64,000 bases of DNA from Bacillus benzoevorans (GTDB lineage: Bacteria > Bacillota > Bacilli > Bacillales > Cytobacillaceae), in assembly GCF_014207535.1 (NCBI RefSeq), contig NZ_JACHGK010000015.1, forward strand, positions 1-64,000, written 5' to 3'. How positions within the stretch are numbered: the stretch's first letter is position 1; each line of letters begins with the position of its first letter. A program made the position numbers and the translations under genes. Below, piece by piece: positions 52,115 to 60,913 of the stretch. Under the pieces are notes generated by a model. That model was not told the origin of the DNA, did not search any database, and was given only the letters and a program-made list of their open reading frames with translations.

Positions 52115-53577
52115 TTTGTCATCTTATCCTTCTGTTCAATAGCATCTAATAGGACCTTGCCTCTGCTGTGACTAGGAAAAGGCGCACCCAATAAATAAGC
52201 TAATGTAGGTGCTAAGGAGACAAGACTGTGCTTTTCCTCCACTATCTTTCCTTTAGCAATATTAGGTCCATGAATAATAAAGGGAACAAATCTTTCTCCC
52301 TCATCTAAATGACCATGTCCACCGATTCCGTCAGCCTGCCCATGATCTGCACAAATGAAAAGGGTCGTATTGTCCATTTTCCCCTCCTCTGTAAGCCAGT
52401 CGACAAAATCCTTTACAAGAATGTCTGCTTCATGAATTTTTTGCAGGTATTCATCATAGAGCACACCGCGACTGTGTCCGGTTTGATCTGTCGCAATCAT
52501 TTGTACGATAAACAAATCTGGATCCTGTTCCTTCACGATTTTCTTTGCTCGATCCATAATAGCAGAATCTACCTGATCATTATGCATGACTGCCGTAAAG
52601 GTTTCAACATCGTTTCCCATCGAATCAACCAGATGGGCACATCCGAACATCCTTCCTTTTTTTCCAACCTTCCGCAACGAATCAAAAATACTCTCCACCT
52701 TAATCCCTAACTTCCAAACCATATTGGAGCGCATTCCATGTTCAATCGGGTACGTCCCTGTAAACATCGATGAAAAACAGACGACCGTTCTAGCCGGATA
52801 GACGGTTTCCATATTGGTATATTCTGTACCATTGTCCTTCAAATAATCGAGAAATGGTGTATCTGCTTCATAAAAACGTTCCTTACGCATACCGTCAATG
52901 ACAATGACAATGGCTTTATCCGAAAGGGCCTTCTCAGGATGTAGAAAATGATCTCTTGTAAAGCCGGTATACATTTTTGGCTTCCAATCGAATAGATTGC
53001 GATGAAGAATGTATGCAAAGACAAGTATAAAAAGATAAAATATTGCCATCGATAACAAATCCACAGAAGTACCTGAACCTATTTTTTCAAAGAAGAATTG
53101 CCAAAGAGATAATAAAAGTAAGAACTTAGGAATCTGCTCTTGAGCGTTTCCACTTGTTGAATCACTGTTCTTCATCACGAGCTTCCAAAAACGGGTAAAG
53201 TTTAACCATGTCGTGCCAATCCTTAAATGATAATAAAGCGTTCCCCAAAAGAATACGGTAAAAAAGAAATAAAGCCCGATGGAAAAGAATAATAGACCAA
53301 TATTTGTATCATTCCAAATCATTAAATAGACAACAAATGGAACCCAAAGATAGTTTCGTAAAAATAGTGGAAAAGCGAAAACATAATAAAGAACAAACAA
53401 TGGGATCACATACAAAAACGACTGAAATAGGGCTAAGGCCGAATCCCAATGGGTCAAAGCTTCGATATGAAATAACAACATCGTTCCGACGACAAAGATT
53501 GGTGTAAAAGGCTTCCCTTCATTTAATAAATTCCAGCAGCGTGCCGCTACCTTTTCAAACTTTGATGCACTTTTCAT
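52111..53577 (-). CDS. Membrane-bound type I phosphodiesterase/alkaline-phosphatase-superfamily protein
   Basis: 488 residues. Five or so N-terminal helices (about 1-195) precede an alkaline-phosphatase-superfamily domain: first metal site VIVIDGM, nucleophile Thr in YPARTVVCFSS, then TDQTGHSRG, CADHGQ and GGHGHLDEGE for metal binding. It would act on phosphoesters of envelope polymer or lipid-linked intermediates. Start at 53577 forms an ATGA overlap with the upstream stop; a longer TTG frame is rejected. Confidence 0.82.
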   Translation of the reverse strand: MKSASKFEKVAARCWNLLNEGKPFTPIFVVGTMLLFHIEALTHWDSALALFQSFLYVIPLFVLYYVFAFPLFLRNYLWVPFVVYLMIWNDTNIGLLFFSIGLYFFFTVFFWGTLYYHLRIGTTWLNFTRFWKLVMKNSDSTSGNAQEQIPKFLLLLSLWQFFFEKIGSGTSVDLLSMAIFYLFILVFAYILHRNLFDWKPKMYTGFTRDHFLHPEKALSDKAIVIVIDGMRKERFYEADTPFLDYLKDNGTEYTNMETVYPARTVVCFSSMFTGTYPIEHGMRSNMVWKLGIKVESIFDSLRKVGKKGRMFGCAHLVDSMGNDVETFTAVMHNDQVDSAIMDRAKKIVKEQDPDLFIVQMIATDQTGHSRGVLYDEYLQKIHEADILVKDFVDWLTEEGKMDNTTLFICADHGQADGIGGHGHLDEGERFVPFIIHGPNIAKGKIVEEKHSLVSLAPTLAYLLGAPFPSHSRGKVLLDAIEQKDKMTK

Positions 53578-54509
53578 CTTCCCCTCACTCCTCTCACTCT
53601 GCTCCAACTTAGCACTGTCTTGATTGGGATGGGATATATGAGTACAGCCACGACTCCTGCAGCGTAGGAAAAAAAGAATTTGACAGCATGAGTAACAATA
53701 GCAATCATATAACCTTCTTGCATCGCAAAGCCGAACAATCGTAAGGCAAAGACAAGAAAGCTTTCATAGTTGGCAATTCCCCCCGGTGTTATTTGAAAAA
53801 TTTGTCCTGAAACTGTTACACTGTTGGCAAAAACCGCTTCGAGGATCGATAGCTTTCCATTGTAGACCATAACCGTTCCATATAGAATGGCTGCTTCCAA
53901 CATCCAGCTGAATCCTATAGCGGTAAAGATAAATATGCCCTTCACGCCTCTAAACGCTTGCTTAAATAATTTAAACTGCCTTTTTAAGAAAGTTGGAAAA
54001 AACCGTACAACGATAAGCATGGAAAGAACAAATACAATGCTTCCCATCGTAATAAGCGGAATGGATATTTGAAAGTCTACATTAAGAATAAAAAGGCCTA
54101 TCAGCGTAAAGCCAATTAAACAAATCATGTCAAGCAGCCTTAGAACAATAACAGAATGAGCCGTCTCCTCAAAGTTTATATCATCCCGAGTGCTCATTAT
54201 TTTCATTCTGACAAGATCACCTGCTTTGAGCGGCAATAAATGATTGACTAATAAACTATATAAAACTCCCAGTAAACAGGTTGAAAATCTAGGCCGGTCA
54301 TTTAAATACCATTTCCAAGCCAGGGCTTTCAAGCAGAAAGACACCAAATATACTGCTAAAATAGTAAATAGGATGAAAGGTGATTGAATAATGTCCTTTA
54401 CACCATGCCAAATCCCTTTACCATCAAAATAATGAAACGTCAAATAACAAAAAATACTTAAAATCAAAAGGGCACATAAAAACTTTATCGTTTTAAAGGA
54501 AAGCTTCAT
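53574..54509 (-). CDS. Lysylphosphatidylglycerol-synthase-type membrane protein (UPF0104/AglD family)
   Basis: 311 residues, about eight helices, with the LPG_synthase_TM family pattern (LKAGDLVRMKIM, ITPGGIANYE). Related proteins flip or transfer lipid-linked molecules. No aminoacyl-transfer domain is attached, so it is not a full MprF. It overlaps both neighbours, so tightly co-translated. Confidence 0.82.
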   Translation of the reverse strand: MKLSFKTIKFLCALLILSIFCYLTFHYFDGKGIWHGVKDIIQSPFILFTILAVYLVSFCLKALAWKWYLNDRPRFSTCLLGVLYSLLVNHLLPLKAGDLVRMKIMSTRDDINFEETAHSVIVLRLLDMICLIGFTLIGLFILNVDFQISIPLITMGSIVFVLSMLIVVRFFPTFLKRQFKLFKQAFRGVKGIFIFTAIGFSWMLEAAILYGTVMVYNGKLSILEAVFANSVTVSGQIFQITPGGIANYESFLVFALRLFGFAMQEGYMIAIVTHAVKFFFSYAAGVVAVLIYPIPIKTVLSWSRVRGVRGR

Positions 54510-55440
54510 TATCCTTCGCCCACTTTACAGTTTCAGCTAGACCTTGCGCGAAACTTATCTGAGGTCTATAGCCTAAAAGATCGTTTGCTTTACGGATATC
54601 AGCCCACGTTTGCACAACATCCCCTATACGCGATTCTTCTTTCTTAATCTCCATCTTAGGAAAATATTGCTTTAACTCTTGTAGTAAGGAAAGCATAGAG
54701 ATAGGCTTGCCGGAACCAATATTAATTACTTCACTTTTGTGTAATTCTGTTAATGATAAATAAATCCCGTCCACGATATCATCGATGTAGGTAAAGTCCC
54801 GCACTCGATCTTCCCCGAAGAGGGTGATTTCTTGGTTCTGCAGCAACTTTTTTAAGAAGATTCCGATGGCCATATCTGGACGAACCCAAGGGCCATAGAC
54901 AGTAAAAAACCTTAATATCTTTGTTTCATAACCATATAAATGCCTATATACATGACAAAAAGACTCTGCAGAATATTTGGAAGCCGCATACGGTGAAATC
55001 ACGTTTCCGTTAGCCATCTCTTCCTTTAATGGACCCGTTTGGTTTCCATAAACCGATGAGGAAGAAGCAAAAATAATTTGCTTAGCCTCACTTTGTCCGC
55101 AGGCTTCAAGTACATTAATGGTCGCTTTAACATCATAATCCACGTACTCAAGAGGCCTTTCAATCGAATAGGCGACACCGGGTAAAGCCGCTAGATGGAT
55201 AACAGCGTCCGGTAAAATAGATTGAAAGCAAGAGATTGTTTCTTCCCTATTTAAAAGATTTAATGGAGTAAATGATTCACTGCATAAAGAATCTATCGTA
55301 CTTAATTGTTTCCTTTTTCTTTCTAACGAATAATATGGATGCAGACAATCGATGATATGTACTTCATGATGTTCTAACATTAGTCTTCTTGCTAGATGGC
55401 TGCCAATGAACCCTGCACCACCTGTAATAATTATCTTCAA
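54493..55440 (-). CDS. NAD-dependent nucleotide-sugar epimerase
   Basis: 315 residues, extended short-chain dehydrogenase: GGAGFIGSHL, HLAALPGVAYSIERP, SSSSVYGN, catalytic YAASK, FTVYGPWVRPDMAI (split). The last block is typical of UDP-glucuronate or UDP-glucose 4-epimerases. TTG start 7 bases after GAGG. First gene of the glycan operon; supplies its sugar nucleotide. Confidence 0.88.
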   Translation of the reverse strand: MKIIITGGAGFIGSHLARRLMLEHHEVHIIDCLHPYYSLERKRKQLSTIDSLCSESFTPLNLLNREETISCFQSILPDAVIHLAALPGVAYSIERPLEYVDYDVKATINVLEACGQSEAKQIIFASSSSVYGNQTGPLKEEMANGNVISPYAASKYSAESFCHVYRHLYGYETKILRFFTVYGPWVRPDMAIGIFLKKLLQNQEITLFGEDRVRDFTYIDDIVDGIYLSLTELHKSEVINIGSGKPISMLSLLQELKQYFPKMEIKKEESRIGDVVQTWADIRKANDLLGYRPQISFAQGLAETVKWAKDNEAFL

Positions 55441-55502
55441 CTTAATACCTCTATCCAGTTAATTATCCTTATTATCCTATATTATAGATATTTTATCCAA
55501 AA

Positions 55503-55534
55503 GGAAAAACCTTGTTATATGACAAGGTTTTTCC
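55503..55534. terminator. Terminator of the repeat-lipoprotein gene
   Basis: GGAAAAACCTTGT and ACAAGGTTTTTCC, with loop TATATG; T-runs on both sides. Confidence 0.9.
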
Positions 55535-55551
55535 CCAGTACAGTTCATTGC

Positions 55552-56733
55552 TTATTTCGCTTGGTCAATTACATTTTGCAATGTAGCTTGGATTTCAGCT
55601 AGAACTGGCTCTCCTGCTGCCTTATCCTTCGCTTTTGCTGCCTCAAGATATTTCTGAGCCTGTTCAGCTAATGTACCATATGCTTCTTCGCCAATGATTC
55701 CTTTAATATCTTCACCAATGACATCAATAAACAATGCACCCTCTAGAGCCGTAACCGCTGACTTGTCTTCTCCCCATGCTTCTAAGCTTTCTGCATATTC
55801 ATCTAAAGCAATTTTAGCGAATCCACGTACAAATGCTTTATTAACAGCTGCAGGATCAATGGTTGCCACATCGGTTTCTAAATTAAATTGTTTTTCAATA
55901 AAAGCAGCTTCTTCAGCAGCGTGCTTATCTAAGTAGCTGAAAATAGATTGATAGAATGCCCAGCCCTCTGCTTGCTCTATTTTAGCCTCTTCTAAATTTT
56001 CCTTTGCTGCAGCTGCAACTTTTGTCGCATATCCATTTGGAAGTGCTCCAGTAGCAAAATAGAAGGTCTTCATTAACGTTTTATCTACCACTTGTTTTCC
56101 TAATTGGAAACCAAGTTTATCACCTGACTCAATGGCTTTTTCGATTTCATCGAAACCACCGGCAATAACGGAAACCATATTCGTTTCATATGCAGCATCA
56201 CGTTTTTCAACCGTTGATTGCAGGACTGTATAAAATTCCTTTGCTTCTTCAAGTTCCTTATTAACTACTTCCTTCTTGCCCCAGTTTTCCTCAATTTCAG
56301 TAAATTCATGTTTAACTGTTGTATAGAAAACTTTTTGCATTAATTTATCAAAGATCTGTTTAGCAACGACAGGGTCCATAGTACCGTCTTGACCTGCCTG
56401 AAGAGCGGCAGTAATATGCTGATCATTTTGTGTTTCAAACTCCGCATCACGTTTTTGTACAAGGCTTTGAAGATTTTTTGTATAAAGATCGGTTACCATA
56501 CCGAAATCAACTTCTTTTCCTTCTTTAGCCTTATTCAGTTCTGTAACTGCTTCATTATAAGCCGCAGTCAAATCGGCTTCTTCTGTTGCTTTTTCTTTTG
56601 ACTCTTCTCCTGTTGCTGTTTCTTCTTGTTTTACCTCTTTTGGCTTCTCTGTTCCTTGAGCCCCACAAGCTCCTAATAAAGCTGATGCCGTTATAAAGCT
56701 AGCAAAAATAACCTTCAATTCTCTCTTTTTCAC
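55552..56733 (-). CDS. Fur-regulated helical repeat lipoprotein
   Basis: 393 residues from a GTG start after GAGG. Lipoprotein signal (ALLGAC, Cys23), an acidic linker, then three similar helical units of about 100 residues, seen in the repeats QKRDAEFETQND, EKRDAAYETNMV and KHAAEEAAFIEKQF and in the Val-Phe-Tyr or Thr-Phe-Tyr words before each helix turn. Its Fur-type consensus promoter and its position between an FTR1 operon and a multicopper oxidase suggest an extracellular iron-binding role like EfeO; no HXXE M75 motif is present, so it is not a peptidase-like EfeO. Function inferred. Confidence 0.7.
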   Translation of the reverse strand: MKKRELKVIFASFITASALLGACGAQGTEKPKEVKQEETATGEESKEKATEEADLTAAYNEAVTELNKAKEGKEVDFGMVTDLYTKNLQSLVQKRDAEFETQNDQHITAALQAGQDGTMDPVVAKQIFDKLMQKVFYTTVKHEFTEIEENWGKKEVVNKELEEAKEFYTVLQSTVEKRDAAYETNMVSVIAGGFDEIEKAIESGDKLGFQLGKQVVDKTLMKTFYFATGALPNGYATKVAAAAKENLEEAKIEQAEGWAFYQSIFSYLDKHAAEEAAFIEKQFNLETDVATIDPAAVNKAFVRGFAKIALDEYAESLEAWGEDKSAVTALEGALFIDVIGEDIKGIIGEEAYGTLAEQAQKYLEAAKAKDKAAGEPVLAEIQATLQNVIDQAK

Positions 56734-56806
56734 CTTACATCCTCTTTTCCGATAGATAATAGAAATAAAATAATAATATTAATAATGAGTTTCATTTTCA
56801 ATTACG

Positions 56807-56835
56807 ATTATATGAAGAATGATTATCGTTGTCAA
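56807..56835 (-). promoter_or_regulatory. Fur-type promoter of the repeat-lipoprotein gene
   Basis: Minus-strand perfect consensus: TTGACA (56830-56835), 17-bp spacer, TATAAT (56807-56812). A Fur-like sequence GAAGAATGATTATCG (56814-56828) fills the spacer. Confidence 0.82.
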
Positions 56836-56862
56836 TACTATTAAAGAACTTTTTGAAAACGT

Positions 56863-56988
56863 TTAATCTTCTACACCTGGAAACCATCCAGACCTATTTA
56901 CAATCGCTTGCCAAAGAGGATCTGGGACGACAAGTTGCTGTTGATTATTCAGGTGCGATCCTAACCATTTTTTCTCTAAATTGTTCAT
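56863..56988 (-). CDS. Possible 41-residue small protein or gene remnant
   Basis: Frame MNNLEKKWLG...NRSGWFPGVED downstream of the multicopper oxidase on the same strand. Composition is protein-like (Trp, Pro, Gly spaced), but only a weak TATGGG lies before the ATG. Could be a small subunit, or the tail of a lost gene. No family recognised. Confidence 0.3.
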   Translation of the reverse strand: MNNLEKKWLGSHLNNQQQLVVPDPLWQAIVNRSGWFPGVED

Positions 56989-57029
56989 ATTTTACCCATA
57001 CTATACCTTTACAACAAAAAGCCTGTAGG

Positions 57030-58373
57030 TTATTCCCCATCCTCCATAATTTCTTTTGCCTGATTCATCTGTTCAGTCAATTGTTCTATCAATTGTTGAA
57101 GCACCTTTTGATCGGGTGAAGCTACTAAATGTTGAGCAATTTCTGTCCCTGTTGACTCAATATTTTTCACCAAGTTCGGATCCTTTATTGCTAATTTGTC
57201 TTTGAGTTGTTCAAAATCTCGGGATAATTCGCCTAGCTCTGCCTTTAACTGTTCATACTTTTCACTGAATAAAAATTCTTTTATCTCAGCTAATTCATGT
57301 TCGATATTGCCGAACTGATGCATTTCATGATTCATGATTTTATCTTCGAATCCAGGATAAACAATGAACGTATGCATACCATGTGTCGCATGAGGTCCCA
57401 TATGACAGTGAAGTGGCCAAGCTCCAGGGTTATCTGCTATAAACTCGAGATCATAACGTTCACCTGGGGCGATACTGATCGTATCTTTTACTTGTGGATT
57501 TGGATTTTCACGGCCATCCGTCGCGACTACCTTAAAATGATGTCCATGCGTATGAATAGAATGAACGTCAGAGCCTGCATTAATTAATCGAATCAAGTAT
57601 TTACCTTCTTTTTTCACCTTCAATGGTGGAATATCCCCATCCATTTTCCCGTTAATGGTAAAATACTCCGGATGGCGATCCGCTGTATCGTATTCTCCAT
57701 TAAGATGTTCATGCTCTGAAGCCGTTCCCAGGTATGCACCTGCTTCCGTACCTTCCGCAACACTTAGTAAAGGGTCTCTTTCCGACAGCATTAGAACAAA
57801 TTCTCCATCATACTTGACCTTCTGTTCCTTCGGCTCCACAATAAAGGCACCATATAACCCCATTTCCGGATGACGATCCGGCTCTACATGACAATGATAG
57901 AAGTAGGTTCCGGCATGCCCTGCAATAAATTCATATGTAAAGGTTTCACCCTCCTCTACCTCCTGCTGACTGACACCTGGTGTGCCATCCCCTTTGAAAC
58001 TATTGTCGATCCCATGAAAATGGATGGTATGTGGTTCCTTTTGTTGATTATGAAAAATAATCTTAACATGCTCGCCTTCCTTCACACGAATTTCTGGTCC
58101 TGGGATAGTAGGGTCAGAAGCCGGCTTATTATTTTTTTCATCCCACAAACCATATCCCCAAGAATACAATGTTTTCCCTTCAGATAGCTCTTCTGTAATA
58201 TCACCAGCATATAAAGAAATCACCTTTGTCTCTTTAGACGTTTTTACAGCAGCTTCTGCGGCTGTAGACTTCTTTTCATTATTAGACACTGACGAATTGG
58301 TAGAAGTAGAACAAGCTGTTAATAAAAAAAGGATACTTACCACTATAATGCCTAACTTTCCAAACAACTTCAT
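57030..58373 (-). CDS. Lipoprotein multicopper oxidase
   Basis: 447 residues. Lipobox LTAC (Cys21), then a two-domain laccase-like oxidase: HTIHFHG (115-121), YHCHVE (159-164), HSIHTHGHH (271-279) and LHCHMGPHATHGM (321-333) give the type 1, 2 and 3 copper ligands. Residues about 345-447 form a helical, Glu/Gln/Lys-rich coiled tail not usual in the family. Its Fur-type promoter and the FTR1 permease nearby point to extracellular ferroxidase work, as with Fet3-Ftr1. ATG at 58373 follows AGGAGGG. Confidence 0.9.
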   Translation of the reverse strand: MKLFGKLGIIVVSILFLLTACSTSTNSSVSNNEKKSTAAEAAVKTSKETKVISLYAGDITEELSEGKTLYSWGYGLWDEKNNKPASDPTIPGPEIRVKEGEHVKIIFHNQQKEPHTIHFHGIDNSFKGDGTPGVSQQEVEEGETFTYEFIAGHAGTYFYHCHVEPDRHPEMGLYGAFIVEPKEQKVKYDGEFVLMLSERDPLLSVAEGTEAGAYLGTASEHEHLNGEYDTADRHPEYFTINGKMDGDIPPLKVKKEGKYLIRLINAGSDVHSIHTHGHHFKVVATDGRENPNPQVKDTISIAPGERYDLEFIADNPGAWPLHCHMGPHATHGMHTFIVYPGFEDKIMNHEMHQFGNIEHELAEIKEFLFSEKYEQLKAELGELSRDFEQLKDKLAIKDPNLVKNIESTGTEIAQHLVASPDQKVLQQLIEQLTEQMNQAKEIMEDGE

Positions 58374-58387
58374 AATTTCCCTCCTGT

Positions 58388-58430
58388 TGAAAATGATTAT
58401 CATTATTAATTAAACAAACAACTCTGTCAA
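58388..58430 (-). promoter_or_regulatory. Fur-controlled promoter of the multicopper oxidase
   Basis: Minus-strand -35 TTGACA (58425-58430), 17-bp spacer, -10 AATAAT (58402-58407). Fur box TGAAAATGATTATCA (58388-58402) abuts the -10. The remainder up to 58625 is A/T-rich with nothing clear. Confidence 0.83.
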
Positions 58431-58625
58431 TCTCTTTTCTATGTAAGACAAAGACAAAGACAAAGATAAAAATAGAAACAAACATTATGGGTTAGTACCA
58501 GCAATTAAGAAAGGCTGTCTTTTTATGCGAGTAAGTAGTTGTAATAACAATAGAGGGAGTAGCGTTAAAATCTATCAATAAGAATAATTACTAAAATCGG
58601 AATAATAATTAATACTATTTTCTTA

Positions 58626-58678
58626 TTGATTTTCACAAAATAATAAATGATAATCAATATCATTGATAATCATTATCA
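58626..58678 (+). promoter_or_regulatory. Promoter with two Fur boxes upstream of the second DoxX gene
   Basis: -35 TTGATT (58626-58631), 17-bp spacer, -10 GATAAT (58649-58654). Two Fur boxes follow: TGATAATCAATATCA (58648-58662) and the perfect TGATAATCATTATCA (58664-58678). Confidence 0.82.
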
Positions 58679-58698
58679 TTTAATAAGGAGGTATATTT

Positions 58699-59211
58699 AT
58701 GTTTATTAAATTTTTAAAGGAAAATCGTTATGTTACACCGTTGCTTACTGTACTCAGGCTCTATCTTGGATGGGAATGGATGAATGCTGGTTGGGGAAAA
58801 ATCACAAGTGGAAAATTTGATGCTAGTGGCTTTTTATTTGGAGCATTAAAAAATATGTCTGGTGAACACCCTGCTGTTCAACCCTGGTGGGGGAATTTTT
58901 TAAAAGAGGTTGCAATACCATACATCGATGTTTTTAACGCCATTGTTCCGTGGGGGGAATTTTTAGTAGGTATTGGATTAATTTTAGGAATTTTCACATC
59001 ATTTTCTATTCTAATGGGACTTACCATGAACTTTGCTTATATGTTATCAGGAACAACAAGTACAAATCCCCAAATGGTTTTACTAGGAATGTTTATTCTT
59101 GCGGCTGGAATAAATGCTGAAAAAATCGGTTTAGACCATTGGATAATTCCATTATTAGGAAAATTGATATATAAAAAAGCTGATAATCAGCAGTTTTCCA
59201 AAAGCACTTAA
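58699..59211 (+). CDS. DoxX family membrane protein under Fur-type control
   Basis: 170 residues, four helices, close paralog of the 17534 protein over its whole length (RLYLGWEWMNAGWGKITSGKFDASGF split; VFNAIVPWGEFLVGIGLILG). The His-rich tail of the other copy is replaced by KKADNQQFSKST. AAGGAGG precedes the ATG. Two Fur boxes at its promoter and the neighbouring oxidase and permease genes suggest a role in low-iron physiology; none is established for DoxX. Confidence 0.83.
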   Translation: MFIKFLKENRYVTPLLTVLRLYLGWEWMNAGWGKITSGKFDASGFLFGALKNMSGEHPAVQPWWGNFLKEVAIPYIDVFNAIVPWGEFLVGIGLILGIFTSFSILMGLTMNFAYMLSGTTSTNPQMVLLGMFILAAGINAEKIGLDHWIIPLLGKLIYKKADNQQFSKST

Positions 59212-59431
59212 TGAAAACAGCCCTTTTCATAATTCGAGTGAAGTATTACTAGTGAAAATGAAGAGGAAATGTATCCCCGGTAAGATTACAATTCATTCCA
59301 GCATAAAAATCTCATGACCGTATTCCACTAAAGATTTTTTCCTATATGGACGTATGGTATCATGAATTCGAGGCGTCATTGTGACGGCCCAAATTCAATT
59401 TTTGTCAAATGTATGGAATGGAGAGATAAGT

Positions 59432-60775
59432 TTGGAAAATAACACGGAAAAATGGTCGTCGAAGCTGGGATTTATTCTGGCATCAGCTGGTGCGGCGATT
59501 GGGTTGGGGGCAATTTGGAAATTCCCTTATGTAACAGGGATGAGCGGCGGCGGAGCTTTTTTTCTATTATTTATTGTCTTTACACTGGCTATCGGTATGC
59601 CGATGCTGATCGCAGAGTTTATCATTGGACGCGGTTCGGGCAGTGAAGCAATCAGTGCCTATAAAAAACTGGCACCCAACAGCCTTTGGGTCAATGTCGG
59701 GCGAATGGGAGTAATCGGCTGTTTTCTTCTGATGTCCTTTTACTGCGTTGTCGGCGGTTGGGTGCTGATATACAGCCTGATGTCTGTCTTTGGGAAAGTG
59801 ATTGTGGATGGAGCTGATTATCCTAGTCTATTTGGTTACGTCACAAGCAGCCCTGCGGTTACGATTATTGGTTTAGCCCTTTTTCTTCTTATTAATATTA
59901 TTGTAATTGCCCTTGGCGTTCAGAATGGGATTGAAAAGGCCAATAAATATATGATGCCGCTTTTGTTTATCTTTTTCATTATTTTGGTGGTTCGCTCCCT
60001 GACATTAGACGGCGCGATGGAAGGAGTTAAGTTCTTCCTTCAGCCGGATTTTTCAAATATCACGAGTGAATCGGTACTGTATGCCCTTGGACAATCCTTT
60101 TTTGCTTTAGCCGTCGGGTTTTCCTGTATGGTCACCTACAGTTCCTATTTGGATAAAAACGTGAGCATTCCGGCATCTGCTGGTTCGGTTGTGATTATGA
60201 ATATCATTGTTTCTTTATTTGCCGGGCTGGCAATTTTTCCGGTAGTCTTTTCCTTTGGACTGGAACCGGCTGAGGGACCGGGGCTGCTGTTCATTGTTTT
60301 GCCAACCGTATTTGCGCAAATGCCCTTCGGGGAACTGTTCTTAAGCTTGTTTCTCATTCTCTTTCTCTTTGCGACATTGACTTCATCATTCAGTTTATTG
60401 GAAATCATTGTTGCCGCTTTTACAGCAAATGGGAAGCATTCACGCAAAAAGGTTACATGGATTGCAGGGTTGGTTTCTTTTGCTGCTGGCATCCCCGCAG
60501 CTCTATCATCCAGCATTTTGGCTGATTACAAATGGTTCAATCGGACTGTTTTTGATTTAACAGATTATCTTGTCAGCAATATCATGCTCCCGCTTGGAAA
60601 TCTGTTGATCGCTATCTTTATCATCTATAAAATGAATCAGACCATCGTCAAGGAACAATTTTTTCAAGCCAACTCACTCACAGAAGCTTCCTATACCAGT
60701 TGGAAATTCCTGATGCGCTGGATCGTTCCTATCGTCATCATCCTGGTATTTTTGAGTACCTCAGGAATCATTTAA
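59432..60775 (+). CDS. Neurotransmitter:sodium symporter family transporter
   Basis: 447 residues, eleven to twelve helices with the LeuT-fold signature WSSKLGFILASAGAAIGLGAIWKFPY (split at 20) and GGGAFFLLF in the first helices. Na+-coupled amino acid or related uptake. TTG start at 59432 follows GGAGAG by 6 bases; the upstream frame is not supported. Followed by the REP-like palindrome rather than a classical terminator. Confidence 0.88.
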   Translation: MENNTEKWSSKLGFILASAGAAIGLGAIWKFPYVTGMSGGGAFFLLFIVFTLAIGMPMLIAEFIIGRGSGSEAISAYKKLAPNSLWVNVGRMGVIGCFLLMSFYCVVGGWVLIYSLMSVFGKVIVDGADYPSLFGYVTSSPAVTIIGLALFLLINIIVIALGVQNGIEKANKYMMPLLFIFFIILVVRSLTLDGAMEGVKFFLQPDFSNITSESVLYALGQSFFALAVGFSCMVTYSSYLDKNVSIPASAGSVVIMNIIVSLFAGLAIFPVVFSFGLEPAEGPGLLFIVLPTVFAQMPFGELFLSLFLILFLFATLTSSFSLLEIIVAAFTANGKHSRKKVTWIAGLVSFAAGIPAALSSSILADYKWFNRTVFDLTDYLVSNIMLPLGNLLIAIFIIYKMNQTIVKEQFFQANSLTEASYTSWKFLMRWIVPIVIILVFLSTSGII

Positions 60776-60781
60776 CCATTT

Positions 60782-60831
60782 GGTGCCAGGCACCGCAAAA
60801 AGACATTTGTCTTTTTTGCGTGCCTGGCACC
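60782..60831. repeat. 50-bp REP-like palindrome, copy B
   Basis: Exact reverse complement of copy A at 42356-42405. A second short dyad, GGACAAATGTCC, follows. Lies just after the NSS transporter gene and may end its transcript. Confidence 0.9.
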
Positions 60832-60913
60832 GATAATGGACAAATGTCCCCACAGGAAGGACATTTGTTACAGTGGTGACATTATTTTGAGGCATAATAC
60901 TATTGATAATGTA

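Noticed and set aside
56829..57119. 96-codon plus-strand frame overlapping the end of the multicopper oxidase gene
   Set aside because: It covers the Fur-type promoter of the lipoprotein gene and the oxidase C-terminus; no ribosome site.
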